From Telmatherina bonti (lineage: Eukaryota > Chordata > Actinopteri > Atheriniformes > Telmatherinidae): 64,000 nt of DNA. Under the pieces are notes generated by a model. It was not told where the DNA came from. It saw nothing but the letters and a program-made list of their open reading frames with translations, and did not search any database. Below are positions 20,908 through 32,572 of the stretch, piece after piece. A program made the position numbers and the translations under genes. Numbering within the stretch: position 1 is the first letter of the stretch; every line of letters starts with the position of its first letter. The stretch lies in NCBI GenBank assembly GCA_933228915.1, contig OW121844.1:20743275-20807274 (forward strand), written 5' to 3'.

Positions 20908-23900
20908 TCACCCAGTTCGCGGAGAGCTTGTTGCAGGTTGCGTTTTCTCTATAACCTTTAATGCGATTGTTTTCACAGCAGTTAAAGCTTCATTACAGGC
21001 AGTGGAAATAAGATGGTGTGGTAACAGGAAGCCGTAGCGGCCACGATCCTGGAGCTCGAATGTGAAGGAGTATTTGATGCCAAGATTGTAGGCCCAGTCA
21101 TCAGAACCACCAGGAGCCAGATCTGGAGAGAGGCGGGTTACAGTCATGTATGAATCACATAAAAATAATCTTACTTTAGAACAAAAAAAAAACAGGCTTA
21201 CATATTGTCTTTGCTCCAGGACCGTATGAGTAGATGTTCCTGTAATATCTTCTAATTTTTTGGGAAGCTTCTTTGACCATCTCAAGCTTAAAAAAAAGAC
21301 AAACAAACAACCATAAAAAACATTCCCATGTGCATATTAAAAACTTTTTTTCTTTTTTGTAGCTTTCTAAAACAATTTATCTATGACTGACCAAATCATT
21401 GTGATTCTCTGCTTCATCCAAAGTGCAGGAATATGGGAAGAGCAGCATCTGGGAGTAGGAGTGGATGCTGAGGTAGATCTGAACCGAGTCTTTGTGGCTG
21501 CGCAGGAAGTCTGCCACGGCCTGCGACTCTGGCTCGGACTCCGGGAAGGCCCCACAGTAGATCTCAGTGCAGGGATCACGAGAGGCTCCTTGCGCTGAAA
21601 GGAAGAGAAACATGACTTTGTAGATGATACTTTGAGTTTGTTTAAAAAAAGAAAAGAAAGGAAAGAAAATTTTAGATTATGTTTATTCGATTTTTTAGTG
21701 GTTAGCTTGTCATGAAGAAAGAATAAAATATTATTTTCACTTTTGTTTCTTTTGGGAATTAACTGCCAAGATCAACATACTGCACCAGTTGGCGTCAAAG
21801 TTTCTGTTCAGGTCGACCCCGATGCAGTCTGTGTTCTTTCTGAGTGAACGATTCTTCCTCCACATCCTGTCCTGAGAGAGGAAAAGAAAAAGGAAAAGGT
21901 GAAAAATACAAATTAAACTATTCAATGAAAAAAGTGCTGCTAGTTTAAAATAACCTGTTAACCTGACATGCATGGTTTTGGGTTGTGGGCAGAAGCCAAA
22001 GTACCCAAAAACAACAAGATGCAGACATAAGGAGGACATGCAAACTTCACAAATTAACCAGGATACGTTTAGTTATGATGCAACAGCGCTGACCACTACA
22101 TCACAATACAGCCCCTTAAACACATTGAATAACAAAATTCGAAGATATGCAGGAAAAGTAACAAAAAGCACATTTAAAAAGAGACACAAAACATCTGGAG
22201 AATGGCCAAAAAAAAGCCATAAAAGCACAGAAAAGTGTAAAATAACTACAAACAGATGAAGGTTTAAAACAAAAACAGAGTAAAAAAACCTAAAATATCA
22301 TTATAAATATGACAAGATAAAGGTTAAAATTATTACAGAGACGCAAAACTACTATAAAAAGACAAAAAACTGTAAAGTAACTCAAAACAGACAAAATAGC
22401 AGCACAAAAATGCAATAAGAGAGAAGTACTGTAGAGAGAATCCATTGCAAACCAATTTTTGTAAAAGAAAAAAAAGACTAAATAAATAAACAAAAGGGTG
22501 TAAAATGATAAGAAAAGAGACACAAAAACAACTACAAAATGGTGCAAAATTATTAGTAGCAACATAAAAAAACCCCCACTAAATTCATTTTTTTTTTAAA
22601 AAGAGCAAAAGGTTGCAAAATGCCCAAAAAAGACCATAGTTAAAGGTAAGAGATATTGAGTTTCAACATAGACAACATGGCAAGTAAAAGAATAAAAACC
22701 AACCACCACACACTAAAAAAGGGTTAAATATAACTCCAAAAAGTGGGAAAACATCTGTTTGTCTCCATGGTGACAAACATGACCAACATGTAAGATAGTT
22801 ATCATAAAATGAAAACAAACAACTACATTAACAAATTTGCAAGACTAAGCAACAAAATATAAAATAACACAAATTTGTACTAAAGACAAATAGTAACTAG
22901 AAAGAAAAATGAATGAATCACAATAGGAAATGGACAAAATGAGAAAAATACAATTTGACATCCTTAGAATAACAATAAAAAGATGCAAAATGAGCAAAAA
23001 ATATACTGCAAAGAGATACATGACATTACTTTACAGGAAAAACAGAAACAGAGAGACGAAACTACCGCAAAGAGAAACACAATGACTACACAAAAATTCA
23101 TGCAAAAGAAAGAATATTAAAATGATTCCAAGATTACCATAAAGATGACAGATACTGTGACAAGGAAAACAAACAAAAAAACATAAAATGCTAAACAAGC
23201 AAACACAAATGAACACCAATCATGCAAGATACACACAAATATACACACAAACAGAAGTCACAGTGACCACACAAACATGCAAATAGAGTGGAAAGGATCC
23301 AGCAAACTTAGATCCTCTACATATCTCTACTTTGAGGTTATTTCCTCAATCCATCCATGTTTATCCCTTTTAATGATGGTATATTTCACCATACACGTTC
23401 TTACTTTTGTCCATGTGTATTTGTATCCGTCAGGATTCATGACAGGCAGGACGTAGACGTCCATGTTGTCCAGGATGCTTGTAATCTCCTCATTATATTT
23501 GTAAAATGACAATGACTGTGAGAGAAAAGGAAATGATTTTAGACCTACAGTGGAAAAAAAGCAGCTTTATAGATATTTCCAAACTGATTCTAAAGTACAT
23601 GTACTCACATAGTGTACAAACCATAAGCAGAAAGCAGGAGCGATCCACTCTCTGGCATGGATCCCACAGTCGATCCACATTGCTTTTTTATCTGGCTTGT
23701 TGTTCATAGACAGCTGAGAGGAAAAAGTGGTCAAACATGAGTCTACACTCACTTCTGAGCAGAGCATTGAACAAAAACAAAAAACAGCATTTTTCTCCAC
23801 ATTAATGAAACAACTACTCTGAATGGATGTAAAAAGCTCAAATCAACATCATTACTACAACATATAGTAGTGGACAGAACTGAACCTTTAAAGCATAAAG

Positions 23901-24980
23901 TGGTCGCTTCTGGTATGAAGATCCAACAAGAATGAGTTTAACTGTGTTGGGATTGTCATGTGTAGTCTTATTTATCCAGTCGTAGATCTAGAGCAGAGAC
24001 AGTGTGTTAGAGCAGCAATTTGTTCCATTTCAATTTTTGTATATGACAAAATGCCACAAAACCCTTCATCTAAATCATCTAAATGTTTCAGCTAACTGAT
24101 TATACCTCTAAAAATGTCTTGAAAATAAGATGTGTGTCATTAAATAAATAAAAAAGTGACATCTCACCCCTTCCAGATTGTGATATCTCTCATAGAAAGT
24201 TGCACCACTTCGTGGATCGGTGGAGACGTTCTTTGTCTGCATTTCAATCAGCTCATTGACGTTTGCCAGCATTACACTAAAATAAAAAAGAGAGGTTTAT
24301 TTATTTATTTAGAAAGAAACGAGACAGGTTGATGTAGGCTCGGAGAAATGACATACTCATGCATTATGCCATGCTTCTGTAGCAGATGTGTGACAGTCTC
24401 AGAGCTGTTTGTGGGAACAAACAGGTGGACTTGGGTTTCTTCTTTAATGTAGAGAGGCGACACAGGCTGCCACAAAACTGTCTGGGAGGAAACATCCAAT
24501 GTAATGATTCACAGAAAGAATAAAAAAAAGGTTAAAAGGCAAGTTATTAGTAATAAAGGAGAATTTTCAACCTGGTATTGGGTGGTCATATTCTTCAAGA
24601 TGTCCACTTGTTCTTGTGTTTTGGGGGTGATTGATAAAACATGATCTCTGAATAAAAAGAAAACCACAAATTTAAACCAGTAGCTTCCAACGACTGATGA
24701 GATCAGCTGAATATGTTGTATTTTTAATGAATGTAGAGCCTTAGTAAATTATCGACTGATCTTCATGCATGTATGACTAAATGATTGCATGTGTTTGTAT
24801 AAGTTTGCTGGTTGCTGCAAATTTAAAAAAAAAAAAGGTTTTAAAGACAAAGTGTAATAAAGCATATCGGTCTACTTTGATTATTTCTAACAAATGTATT
24901 TACCGTGTTTCCGTGCAGTGTCCTGTTTTCAGAAGCAGGTCCAAAGTCATAAACACAAACAGGATGAAAAGAGTGGCCAT
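20908..24980 (-). CDS. cpb2: Carboxypeptidase B2-like zymogen (thrombin-activatable fibrinolysis inhibitor-like)
   Basis: Secreted M14 zinc metallocarboxypeptidase precursor, 432 aa (human CPB2 423). Exons: 24980-24904, 24647-24572, 24481-24357, 24276-24168, 23987-23886, 23713-23609, 23515-23405, 21871-21781, 21594-21392, 21286-21202, 21122-20908; all introns GT-AG and in phase. Signal peptide about 1-22 (MATLFILFVFMTLDLLL). Activation peptide to Arg115, with TDPR|SGATFYERYH matching the thrombin site of human TAFI. Zinc ligands His182 and Glu185 (HARE) and His310 (SIHSYSQ). Substrate contacts Asn257-Arg258 (DLNRNF) and Tyr362; catalytic Glu384 (FTFELQDRGRYGF). Asp369 in GGSDDW is the specificity residue of B-type enzymes, so it should remove C-terminal Lys/Arg. 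Activation-peptide sequons at Asn45, Asn76 and Asn109. Position next to zc3h13, as in human 13q14, supports cpb2 over pancreatic cpb1. Confidence 0.93.
21872..23404 (-). other. cpb2-like intron 7 filled by degenerate A-rich tandem repeat
   Basis: The longest intron of the gene. From about 22120 to 23290 it is a strongly strand-biased, C/A-rich degenerate array of units such as GAGACACAAAAC, AACTACAAA and AAAGATGCAAAATG. It looks like an old minisatellite. At 22000-22120 there is a degenerate piece of the repeat seen at 46158-46480, inverted (ACATGCAAACTTCAC). Confidence 0.8.
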
Positions 24981-25229
24981 GATGTCAGGGTGTTGACTGG
25001 AAATGTCAGACGTTTGCCCATCGTGTGGGGGGTAGGGAGGCACGATCGATTGAAATGGTGTTTATTCAGAAGTTAAACTTTACTTTTTGGAAAGCAGGAA
25101 GGGCATAGATCAGTTAGCACAAAGCAGTTTGTTTCTGCTATGAAATTAGGTTAAAGCCTACTATATTTTACAGTTTTATCTTACAGATTGTGAGTTACTA
25201 TCTAAAATAACGCAGGTTCTTAAACTAAA
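24981..25229. other. Presumed cpb2-like promoter
   Basis: DNA upstream of the start codon. The 5'UTR must start here unless a noncoding exon lies further right. No confident TATA box or liver-factor site can be defined by eye. Confidence 0.35.
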
Positions 25230-25640
25230 TCAAGCACTGATCCATGGTGGGTGGCTGTCTGTGGCGGCCTGGTCCTCCTGGGTGTTGGGCCTTTGCTACG
25301 TGGGTTCCGCTAGATCTGCACTCCTCTCGCCCTTTGATGGAGGGTGATTGGTGGGGTTGGCAACCATCATCCCTTGCCAACTTGGGGCTCACACACCATG
25401 GCCATGGAGACTCTGCCAGCCACTTAAATGTGTGCATGATCGCTCCTGCATTGGGCTGGCATGGTTTCATTTGCATAGGGGATTGGATCAAAGTCATGAC
25501 TCAATGCAATCAGTTGGTTTCTATCATAAGATATGTATGAATTGGCTTGAAATGATGTGTATGGTGATTTGTGTATGTAAAGTGCCCTGTGACAACATTG
25601 TTGGGAAGTGCTGCTATACAAATAAAGTTGAATTAAATAG
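25230..25640 (+). mobile_element. LINE 3' end remnant
   Basis: A moderately GC-rich block (25238-25500) followed by GTAAAGTGCCCTGTGACAAC ... CTATACAAATAAAGTTGAAT, a retroposon 3' tail like that at 14980-15120. The open frames on both strands are short and carry no recognisable domain. Confidence 0.6.
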
Positions 25641-26439
25641 TTCATTCTTTTTTCTTTTTTTTTTTTTTAAAGAAAAGTCATTCATCATATTTTGGACTCA
25701 CACTCAATTTCATTAATGTTTATACTTTCTGTGTCGTTTCCTAAGTTAATTACTAATACCTACGGTTAGTTTTTCATTTACCTGTTGCTGGATTGTTTTT
25801 ATTTTCATGTCTTTCCTCGGTTTATCTTCTTATAGGCGTTTTATTTCTTTACATACAAAGCAGCTGCTTAACTGTTTCTTTTTATCTGCTTTATCTTCCT
25901 CCTATCAGGCCTTGCATTCATATTTAACAAAGGATCAACAAAAAACAAGATCCTTGAATCTGAAAATTTGAATTTCTTTTATGCTCATTAAACTCTGAAC
26001 ATGATTAAAGAAAGGAAGCGACGGCTACTCTGGGGAAGGTGCAGACACGTCTGCAATGACATCTCTAACAAATAATGACTGGATGGAAGTGTATAATTTC
26101 AACGTGTATTATTAAATGACCAAAAAAAGACTAAACTAAGAGAAAATACAAAGAAAGAAAAGCTATGTTAACCGGACACCTTTCAAAGCTGTCCACATGC
26201 TTCATAAATGAGCTGTAAAACTCATCTTGAAACGCATTTTTTATTCCTTGGCCTTTAACCCAAGGTAAGACAGTTTCTGGTCAGTGTGCTTTAGTTTATT
26301 TTTATTATTGGTTTTTACTTACTATTTATTTAGTTTGTTTTATTGTTTTAATTCTGTATTCCTTGTATGACTTGTTGTTTTATTGTGTTATTTATTTGCA
26401 TTTTAATTGTTTTATTCTGTTTTTATTTTGTGTACAGCA

Positions 26440-26506
26440 CTTTGTTTCAACTCTGGTTATTTTAAAGGGCTTTATAAATAAAGTTGAGTTGAGTTGAGTT
26501 GAGTAA
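26440..26506 (+). mobile_element. Short retroposon 3' tail
   Basis: AGGGCTTTATAAATAAAGTT followed by a GAGTT pentamer run is a LINE/SINE-type terminus. The preceding 25641-26439 is AT-rich with nothing recognisable. Confidence 0.55.
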
Positions 26507-26539
26507 AAAAAAAAAGAAAGTCATTGCAGTAATACATCA

Positions 26540-27050
26540 TTGTCATTGTATTTTCTTTGAGGCTCTCTGGACTGACATACTTGACTGCCTGCACACCAAA
26601 ATCCATCTCCAGCCGTTCTCCCAAACGGACATCTCTTATGGTGTGGGGATGGACAACAAGGAATGGGACTTTTCAATACACAATGTGCTAATTCTTGCAA
26701 AATTTTATATACACAAATGCAGATTTATTAAGGTAAAACCCAGATTTAACATATTTCATAATGAGCTCCTTTCCCATATCAAAGCCTTGAACTTATTGAA
26801 AAGAACCTAAAAGCTAAAAAAATTAATACTTGTATTTGTATGTCCTTGCTGTTTTAATATGCCTTGTAAGTTGTGCTATCCTGTTTTTCATAACTGTATT
26901 TTTGCCTCTTGTTTTTGTTCTTTGTTTTTTTTTTTTTTATGAGACATGTACCGTTTCACACAGCTCTCTACCACTAATAGTGTCACTTTCTTTATTGTTG
27001 TCTGTTTGTACCTGACTTCTTGTACAATCTTTAATAAATAAATCATAAAA
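26540..27050 (+). mobile_element. L1/Tx1-like LINE: C-terminus of ORF2 plus 3' tail
   Basis: An intact frame to a stop at 26808-26810 reads SIHNVLILAKFYIHKCRF then KPRFNIFHNELLSHIKAL, the pattern at the extreme C-terminus of fish L1/Tx1 reverse transcriptases (motif recognition). A T-rich 3' region and AATAAATAAATCATAAAAAA tail follow. The 5' part is missing: a 5'-truncated insertion, typical of LINEs. Confidence 0.75.
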
Positions 27051-27455
27051 AAAAGAACTTATTGAAAAGTAAATACGCTATACAACTTGTCAAGTTATTT
27101 ACAATGTACAATTTGCAACTTAAGCCCTAACTAATGAATATTATTATTATTTGTACATGTAAGTATGTCTATATGTACTAGTTCAGCATTCTCTAATGCT
27201 TTTTTTCTTTGCTTCCGTACACACGCCTGCTCCTGAAAATGAGTTTCTTTAAAAAAAAAAAAAAAAAAAAATTGCCAGATTGATGGAATATGACTTCGAT
27301 TAATCAATCAAAATAAAAATTAAATAAATAAATAAATAAATTTTAAAAATCCGTGCAGTAATACATCCTCGCCTGTAGGTGGCGCCACATAAATGTAGGC
27401 CGCTGTCTGAATGACTCATTGAAGATTGATGTGTTGATGCTGCTCTGTTGGCAAG
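27051..27455 (+). promoter_or_regulatory. Presumed alg11 promoter and 5'UTR
   Basis: Upstream of the alg11 start. A less AT-rich stretch at about 27365-27410 includes GGTGGCGCCACAT. No TATA box. The left part carries an A run (27250-27270) and an AAAT microsatellite (27320-27340). Confidence 0.4.
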
Positions 27456-30309
27456 ATGTCGGCCCACGACGAGCTGGTGTTGTGTTTATGTGAATTAATC
27501 AGGTAACAATACATTTGTTTGGTCGACAAAACATTTCAGCCAGTCAGCAATGTTTTAATTTTATCTCCTTAAGTTATCTCAAGGAGGTAAAGCTTACTGT
27601 TTTTCCTCCTTGAATTTTATTCCAAAATAAACAAACGATGAATGACTTATATAGTTTATTTATTTATTTGAATTTAATCAAAGCTAATTTACTGGCTGTA
27701 ATAATGGGAAAAAAATGCAAAAATGTTTTTGTTTCTCAATATAACTCGTCATTAAAATACTAGCTACTAACATATTGCTAAAGCAGAGCATCCTTCACGA
27801 TATTCCCATAGCATGTCACATCATTTATTTGCTATAAAAATTAATTAAAGAACAATTTCCACAATATCTGCTTACACTTTGGTTACAATAACATCCAGAT
27901 TACACGTATCAAGAATATGGAATTGAAGTATTGACAAAGTTTAAAGCAGAAAGGCCTAAAACAAACAGAAAGTAGTAAGCAGTCATTGCAGTTTATTAAT
28001 GGTTAGCCTTATTTGAGAAATTAAAATTTACATCCTTAAAAAAGTCATGTATGTGATATTTTAAGTGATGATCTAAGACTAGAAATAGACTGTAAATACA
28101 GTTTTAATAGATGTACCTAACCTATGTTATATTAAGGTCTAGAATAAATGGTGAACATATTTTCTTTTAGGGGTTTGGAAAATCGAATCGAAAAATCGGA
28201 AATCTGGATTATTTTCTTCACAATTTTAAAATAGATGTTTTTTGTTAAAAATTGATTTTTTTTTTTTCAAATAAAGAAAATGAATGCACTATAAAAAATT
28301 TGTCACTTTTATTGTTTTTTGTTTATCTTTTTACTTGTCCTCTGGGGCATTATAGCAGCAGAATGATGGTCTGACTACTGCGTTGCTTTTTCCTCATTGA
28401 AATGAAGAAAAATTACAAGAAAAAAAGTTTTATCCTTTTATTTTGTTTTTAATCTACCAAAATTAGCAATATGAAAGAATTGTGAGAATCGCAATTTAAA
28501 TCGAATGGACACCCAAAAAAATCGGAATTGAATTGGCACAAAAGCATATTGTCACAGCCCTAATTTCTTTATTTCTCACCGCTTTCATCTTCCTGTTTTT
28601 TTTTTTTAGGTTGCTGTGGATGTTGTTATTACCGCTGGCGTTTCTCTGTGTGCTGTTGCTTGCTGTCCTCATCCTTTTGGTTCTGGCAATACGTTTTTGG
28701 CTGCAGAGCATCAGGAATGCCCGGCGGGCGAGAGATGGTCACCCCAACGTGGCCTTTTTCCATCCTTACTGCAACGCTGGTGGGGGAGGAGAAAGGGTGC
28801 TCTGGTGCGCCATCAGGGCACTACAGAACAGGTAATAATGATCCACGACTTGAGGTCTAGCACTGAGGTTACATTGACTTTTATGAAGAATTTGCAATCT
28901 TGAGTTTCCCTCTAACTTAGCTAACATATCTGCAGGTATGCAGACATCAACTTTGTGGTGTACACAGGTGACTTAGGCGTCACAGGCCAGCAGATACTGG
29001 AGGGAGCCAGACGTCGGTTCAACATCGTGCTGCCCCGGCCGGTTCAGTTTGTGTTCCTGCGGCACCGGCTACTTGTGGAGCCTGGCTTGTTTCCACATTT
29101 CACCCTGCTGGGACAAAGTGTGGGGTCCATCATCCTGGGATGGGAGGCGTTGACAGAGTTTGTTCCGGACATTTACATTGACTCCATGGGGTATGCTTTC
29201 ACCTTGCCCCTGTTTCGCTACCTGGGAGGCTGCAGTGTGGGAAGCTACGTTCATTATCCCACCATTAGCACAGACATGCTCTCTGTAGTGAGGGAGAGGA
29301 ACCCCAGGTAATCACTGAATGGAAGATGTAAATACTTTTAAAATTCATTGCATTCATCGCTGAATTTTCTGCTTTTTCGCTTACGTTCCAGGTTCAACAA
29401 CCCAGACTTCATCTCTAACAATCTCTTCCTGAGTGCTTTCAAGGTGGTCTACTACTGCCTGTTCGCTCTGCTTTATGGCATGGCTGGCTCCTGCAGCGAC
29501 CTCATTATGGTCAACTCCTCCTGGACACTGAATCACGTCCTCTCACTGTGGCGTTCTCCCAACCGCACCAGCGTGGTCTACCCGCCCTGCGACGTCAGCG
29601 CGTTCTTGGACATCCCGCTGGAAGACGACGGAGACAAGAAGTGTCACTCCATTGTCTCCATCGGACAGTTCAGGCCCGAGAAGGACCACCGGCTGCAGAT
29701 TAGAGCCTTCAAGAAGGTGTTGGATAGGAGGAGGGAGGGGTTGAAGCTTGTTCTGATTGGTGGTTGCAGGAACCAGGAAGATGAGGACAGGGTCCTGATG
29801 TTGAGGGGGTTGTGCCAGGAGTTGGGTGTGGTAGACAGGGTGGAGTTTAAGCTGAATGTACCCTTCAATGAGCTGAAGAAGGAGCTGGGGGAAGCAACTA
29901 TCGGACTGCATACCATGTGGAACGAACACTTCGGAATAGGTGATCAATCTGTCTGATGCTACTTTGAGAATTTTTTCTTTAACGTAAACAAGAAGTGCAT
30001 CATCATCTTTCTTTTCTCCTTACAGGAGTTGTGGAGTGTATGGCTGCAGGGAAGGTAATCCTGGCCCACAAGTCTGGAGGTCCCAAACTGGACATTGTCA
30101 TACCTTTTGAGGGAGGTCAGACTGGATTCCTGGCTGATGACGAGGACAGTTACGCTGCAGCCATCGAGCAAATCCTGTCTCTGTCACCAGCCACTCGGTT
30201 ACAGATCAGACAGAATGCTCGCCAGTCGGTAGCGCGCTTCTCAGAGCAGGAATTTGAAGCCTGCTTCTTGGCCGCCATGGAGCCCCTGTTGGGAACACTT
30301 GAACGATGA
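27456..30309 (+). CDS. alg11: ALG11 alpha-1,2-mannosyltransferase
   Basis: Adds the fourth and fifth mannoses (both alpha-1,2) to the dolichol-linked oligosaccharide on the cytosolic face of the ER, from GDP-mannose (family knowledge). Exons: 27456-27502, 28610-28831, 28936-29307, 29392-29939, 30026-30309; 1473 nt, 490 aa (human 492). The N-terminus MSAHDELVLCLCELIR is followed by a membrane segment (about residues 17-45). Signature stretches: FFHPYCNAGGGGERVLWCA, YIDSMGYAFTLPLF, SYVHYPTISTDMLS, MVNSSWTLNH, SIGQFRPEKDH. The GT4 E-x7-E motif is complete: Glu392 to Glu400 in NEHFGIGVVE. The 1.1-kb first intron contains a MITE that ends about 45 bp before the exon 2 acceptor. All donors are GT. 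Confidence 0.97.
28168..28562 (+). mobile_element. hAT-like MITE (TAGGG...CCCTA family), copy 3, in alg11 intron 1
   Basis: Starts TAGGGGTTTGGAAAATCGA and ends ATTGTCACAGCCCTA, inverted relative to copies 1 and 2. Flanks TTTTCTTT and ATTTCTTT could be an imperfect 8-bp duplication. Confidence 0.8.
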
Positions 30310-30654
30310 GAGAAGCTACCTTTATGTGTGGCTTCTAACACATCCAGGAATCTATATTTACATAAAGATCCTGATACAGTGATGAAGAGGTTCTGGAGTT
30401 GATGAAGCTGTGCTCATCCTACTGTATGGTGTGTTTAGAGTTTGTACTTCTGTAGAATACATTCCTTAGTAAGAGTTGTGTTCATGTTGTGTGTAGTCAA
30501 CGGGAAACAAGCAGGCCTCTGTTTAATCTTGTTCTAAAAATACTGTAATAAGGGGACTAAAGATGCTAAAACAAACATATTTATTGTTTACAAGACTGAG
30601 AATTCTCTACTTGCACAAACTGAAGTATTTTTGATATTGAATGAATGTAATAAA
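30310..30654 (+). other. alg11 3'UTR with poly(A) signal
   Basis: AATAAA at 30649-30654 is the first plausible poly(A) signal after the stop, giving a 3'UTR of about 360 nt. Confidence 0.6.
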
Positions 30655-31383
30655 AATACAAGTCAAAGCATTTTTGTGTTCATAAGGATGATTTAATGAA
30701 TTGGGCCAAGTGTGTTCAAGCTAGTTGATTATTGATGCATTTATGGTTTATAAAATTCTTAACTGCAACTTAGTTTTTGCTGTTTATTATTCTGCAAACC
30801 AAATCAGGGAATCCAGAGAAATTATGCAAGGATCAAAGCTGAAAAAAGGGTTTGGTAAAACATGTAGCCACTTAGACAATGAAGATGAAAGACATTAAAG
30901 ACTAGAAGAAACCACTTTCTGGCCTGCAGTACATTAGTCCGGGTGCAGTCCAGAGTTTTCACCCAGTAAAAATATTTAGCGTATGCTGAAACAGGAATGA
31001 ATGCATGAAAAGGAAAATACAGAATATTGATAATTAAAATGTATTTCAAGGCTTATTTCTAAGGATCTAATGGCTGCTAATTGAGCCAAACTCAGCTTGG
31101 ACTTTTAGCATTAGAGAGGATTTACAGCACATCTAGGATCTCAGTTCTTATGCTTATTTAATCCAGGACATCAGTCTAGAATCAATAGTGCTGTACAAAG
31201 GTTATTACCAGCTGGATGAAGCTGCATGCCGGGACATCACGGGAAATAAGACTTATATGGTATCTGTTTTTAGAAGGGTTATAGGGTGTAAGAGGCGGTA
31301 CATAGGTTTACCAGGACAAAAGTTTAGTACATTTGAAGGTAAAAGGAGGACAGAGGCCCTTTTTAGTTTTGGAGCTGTTGAAG
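30655..31383. other. Spacer between alg11 and spp2
   Basis: About 730 bp containing the presumed spp2 promoter and 5'UTR. No other gene or named repeat seen. Confidence 0.5.
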
Positions 31384-32534
31384 ATGAAGTCGCTTGTGCT
31401 CCTATTTGCCTTGCTGCAGTCTCTGCGATGTGAAGGTGAGTGCCTTTTCTGTACTAATCCCTTCAAAATGAGACCCGGCTGACTTTTCCCCACACTTTTC
31501 AGGCCTCCCTCTGCACAATTCTGAGCTTGAGTCAATGGCGAACGGGGCTCTCGGAGCTGCTTTGGCAGAGGTCAACTCTATTTATGCTGTCAGTCATCTT
31601 TTCCGAGCGACTCGAGGCTCCATCACAAGGGTTAGTGTGCACATCATCTTTAAGCTGTATGAATCTGTAGCTGTGCTGGATGCTTTCAGCTGCAGTTAGA
31701 TGGTGTTACTGGTGGATTTATAAACACCACATGTACGGCAGGTTATTTCCCAGGGTCTGAACACCGCTGACCTGCTGATGATGTTTGCCATCAAAGAAAC
31801 GGAGTGCGCAAAGACCGCCAGAGATGACCCACAGACATGTGCCTTCAGGCCTGGCATCTTTGTGGTGAGGCGTTAAAAGTATTTTAGTCAAAACCATCAT
31901 AATTCATTCCTTACAATAATGCACAAGTATAAAAATACAACTCAGTAAAGAGAAATAATCCTGCAGCATTTAACACATTAAGAGGTTACCTGACTTTTCC
32001 AGGCGAATGTTTACATTGGCATGACTTTCTGAGACAGACATGATGATCAAATCTGTTCCAGCGATGAAATCTCTTCTCATTTTAACCCACCTTTACCCCA
32101 GCCCTCTTATTCCTGCTCCACTCGGGTACGAGTGTCTGGCGCCTCCAACCAAGTGATGTCTGTCAGATGTGGCCATGACAGCAGCTCCAGCTCAGAATCA
32201 AGCGAGGAGGTAAGGATAAAAAAAAATTCGACTTATTTGGATGCTGTTCTAAATGAAAATGTTAAACAAAAGCTTGTTTTACACAACTTAAATCAATAAT
32301 CTGAAGGCATTGACTCCACAGGTGTTCTTAAGATCAAGGCAGAAGTTAAATGTCCCTCTTGTAAGCAGAGGTAAATGCATTTTAAGCTTTTATATGCCCA
32401 ACTTTCTGGCTTTTTGCTTCATGGTGAAACGTTTGACAGATCCTGCGATCTCCGTCCAGCCGGGCCGTTCCCGCCACTCGCAGACAAGGCTCGTCCAACC
32501 AAGAGGAGACACTTTCGACAACTTCCTGATGTGA
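31384..32534 (+). CDS. spp2: Secreted phosphoprotein 24 (SPP24)
   Basis: Small secreted liver/bone protein of the cystatin/cathelicidin-like fold that binds BMPs and circulates with fetuin-mineral complexes (family knowledge). Exons: 31384-31435, 31503-31630, 31742-31864, 32102-32209, 32322-32370, 32440-32534; 555 nt, 184 aa. Signal peptide about 1-17 (MKSLVLLFALLQSLRCEG), then LPLHNSELE. Landmarks shared with mammalian SPP2: LFRATRGSITR, AIKETECAK, DDPQTCAF, YSCSTRVRVS and a Ser/Glu cluster SSSSSESSEE (128-137) suited to Golgi (Fam20C-type) kinases. The four cysteines expected for two disulfides are present (TEC, QTC, SYSC, VRC). Human SPP2 is about 211 aa; the C-terminus here is shorter and more divergent. 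All splice sites are GT-AG; the start is the first ATG before the signal peptide. Confidence 0.93.
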
Positions 32535-32566
32535 ACTTCCCCTTTGGATGCATTTGGCAAACTTGA

Positions 32567-32572
32567 AATAAA
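32567..32572 (+). terminator. spp2 poly(A) signal
   Basis: AATAAA 33 nt past the stop codon, giving a very short 3'UTR. Confidence 0.75.

Noticed and set aside
22290..22565. 91-aa hydrophobic minus-strand frame
   Set aside because: Product of the A-rich array in the cpb2-like intron; the T-rich complement encodes Phe/Leu by composition.
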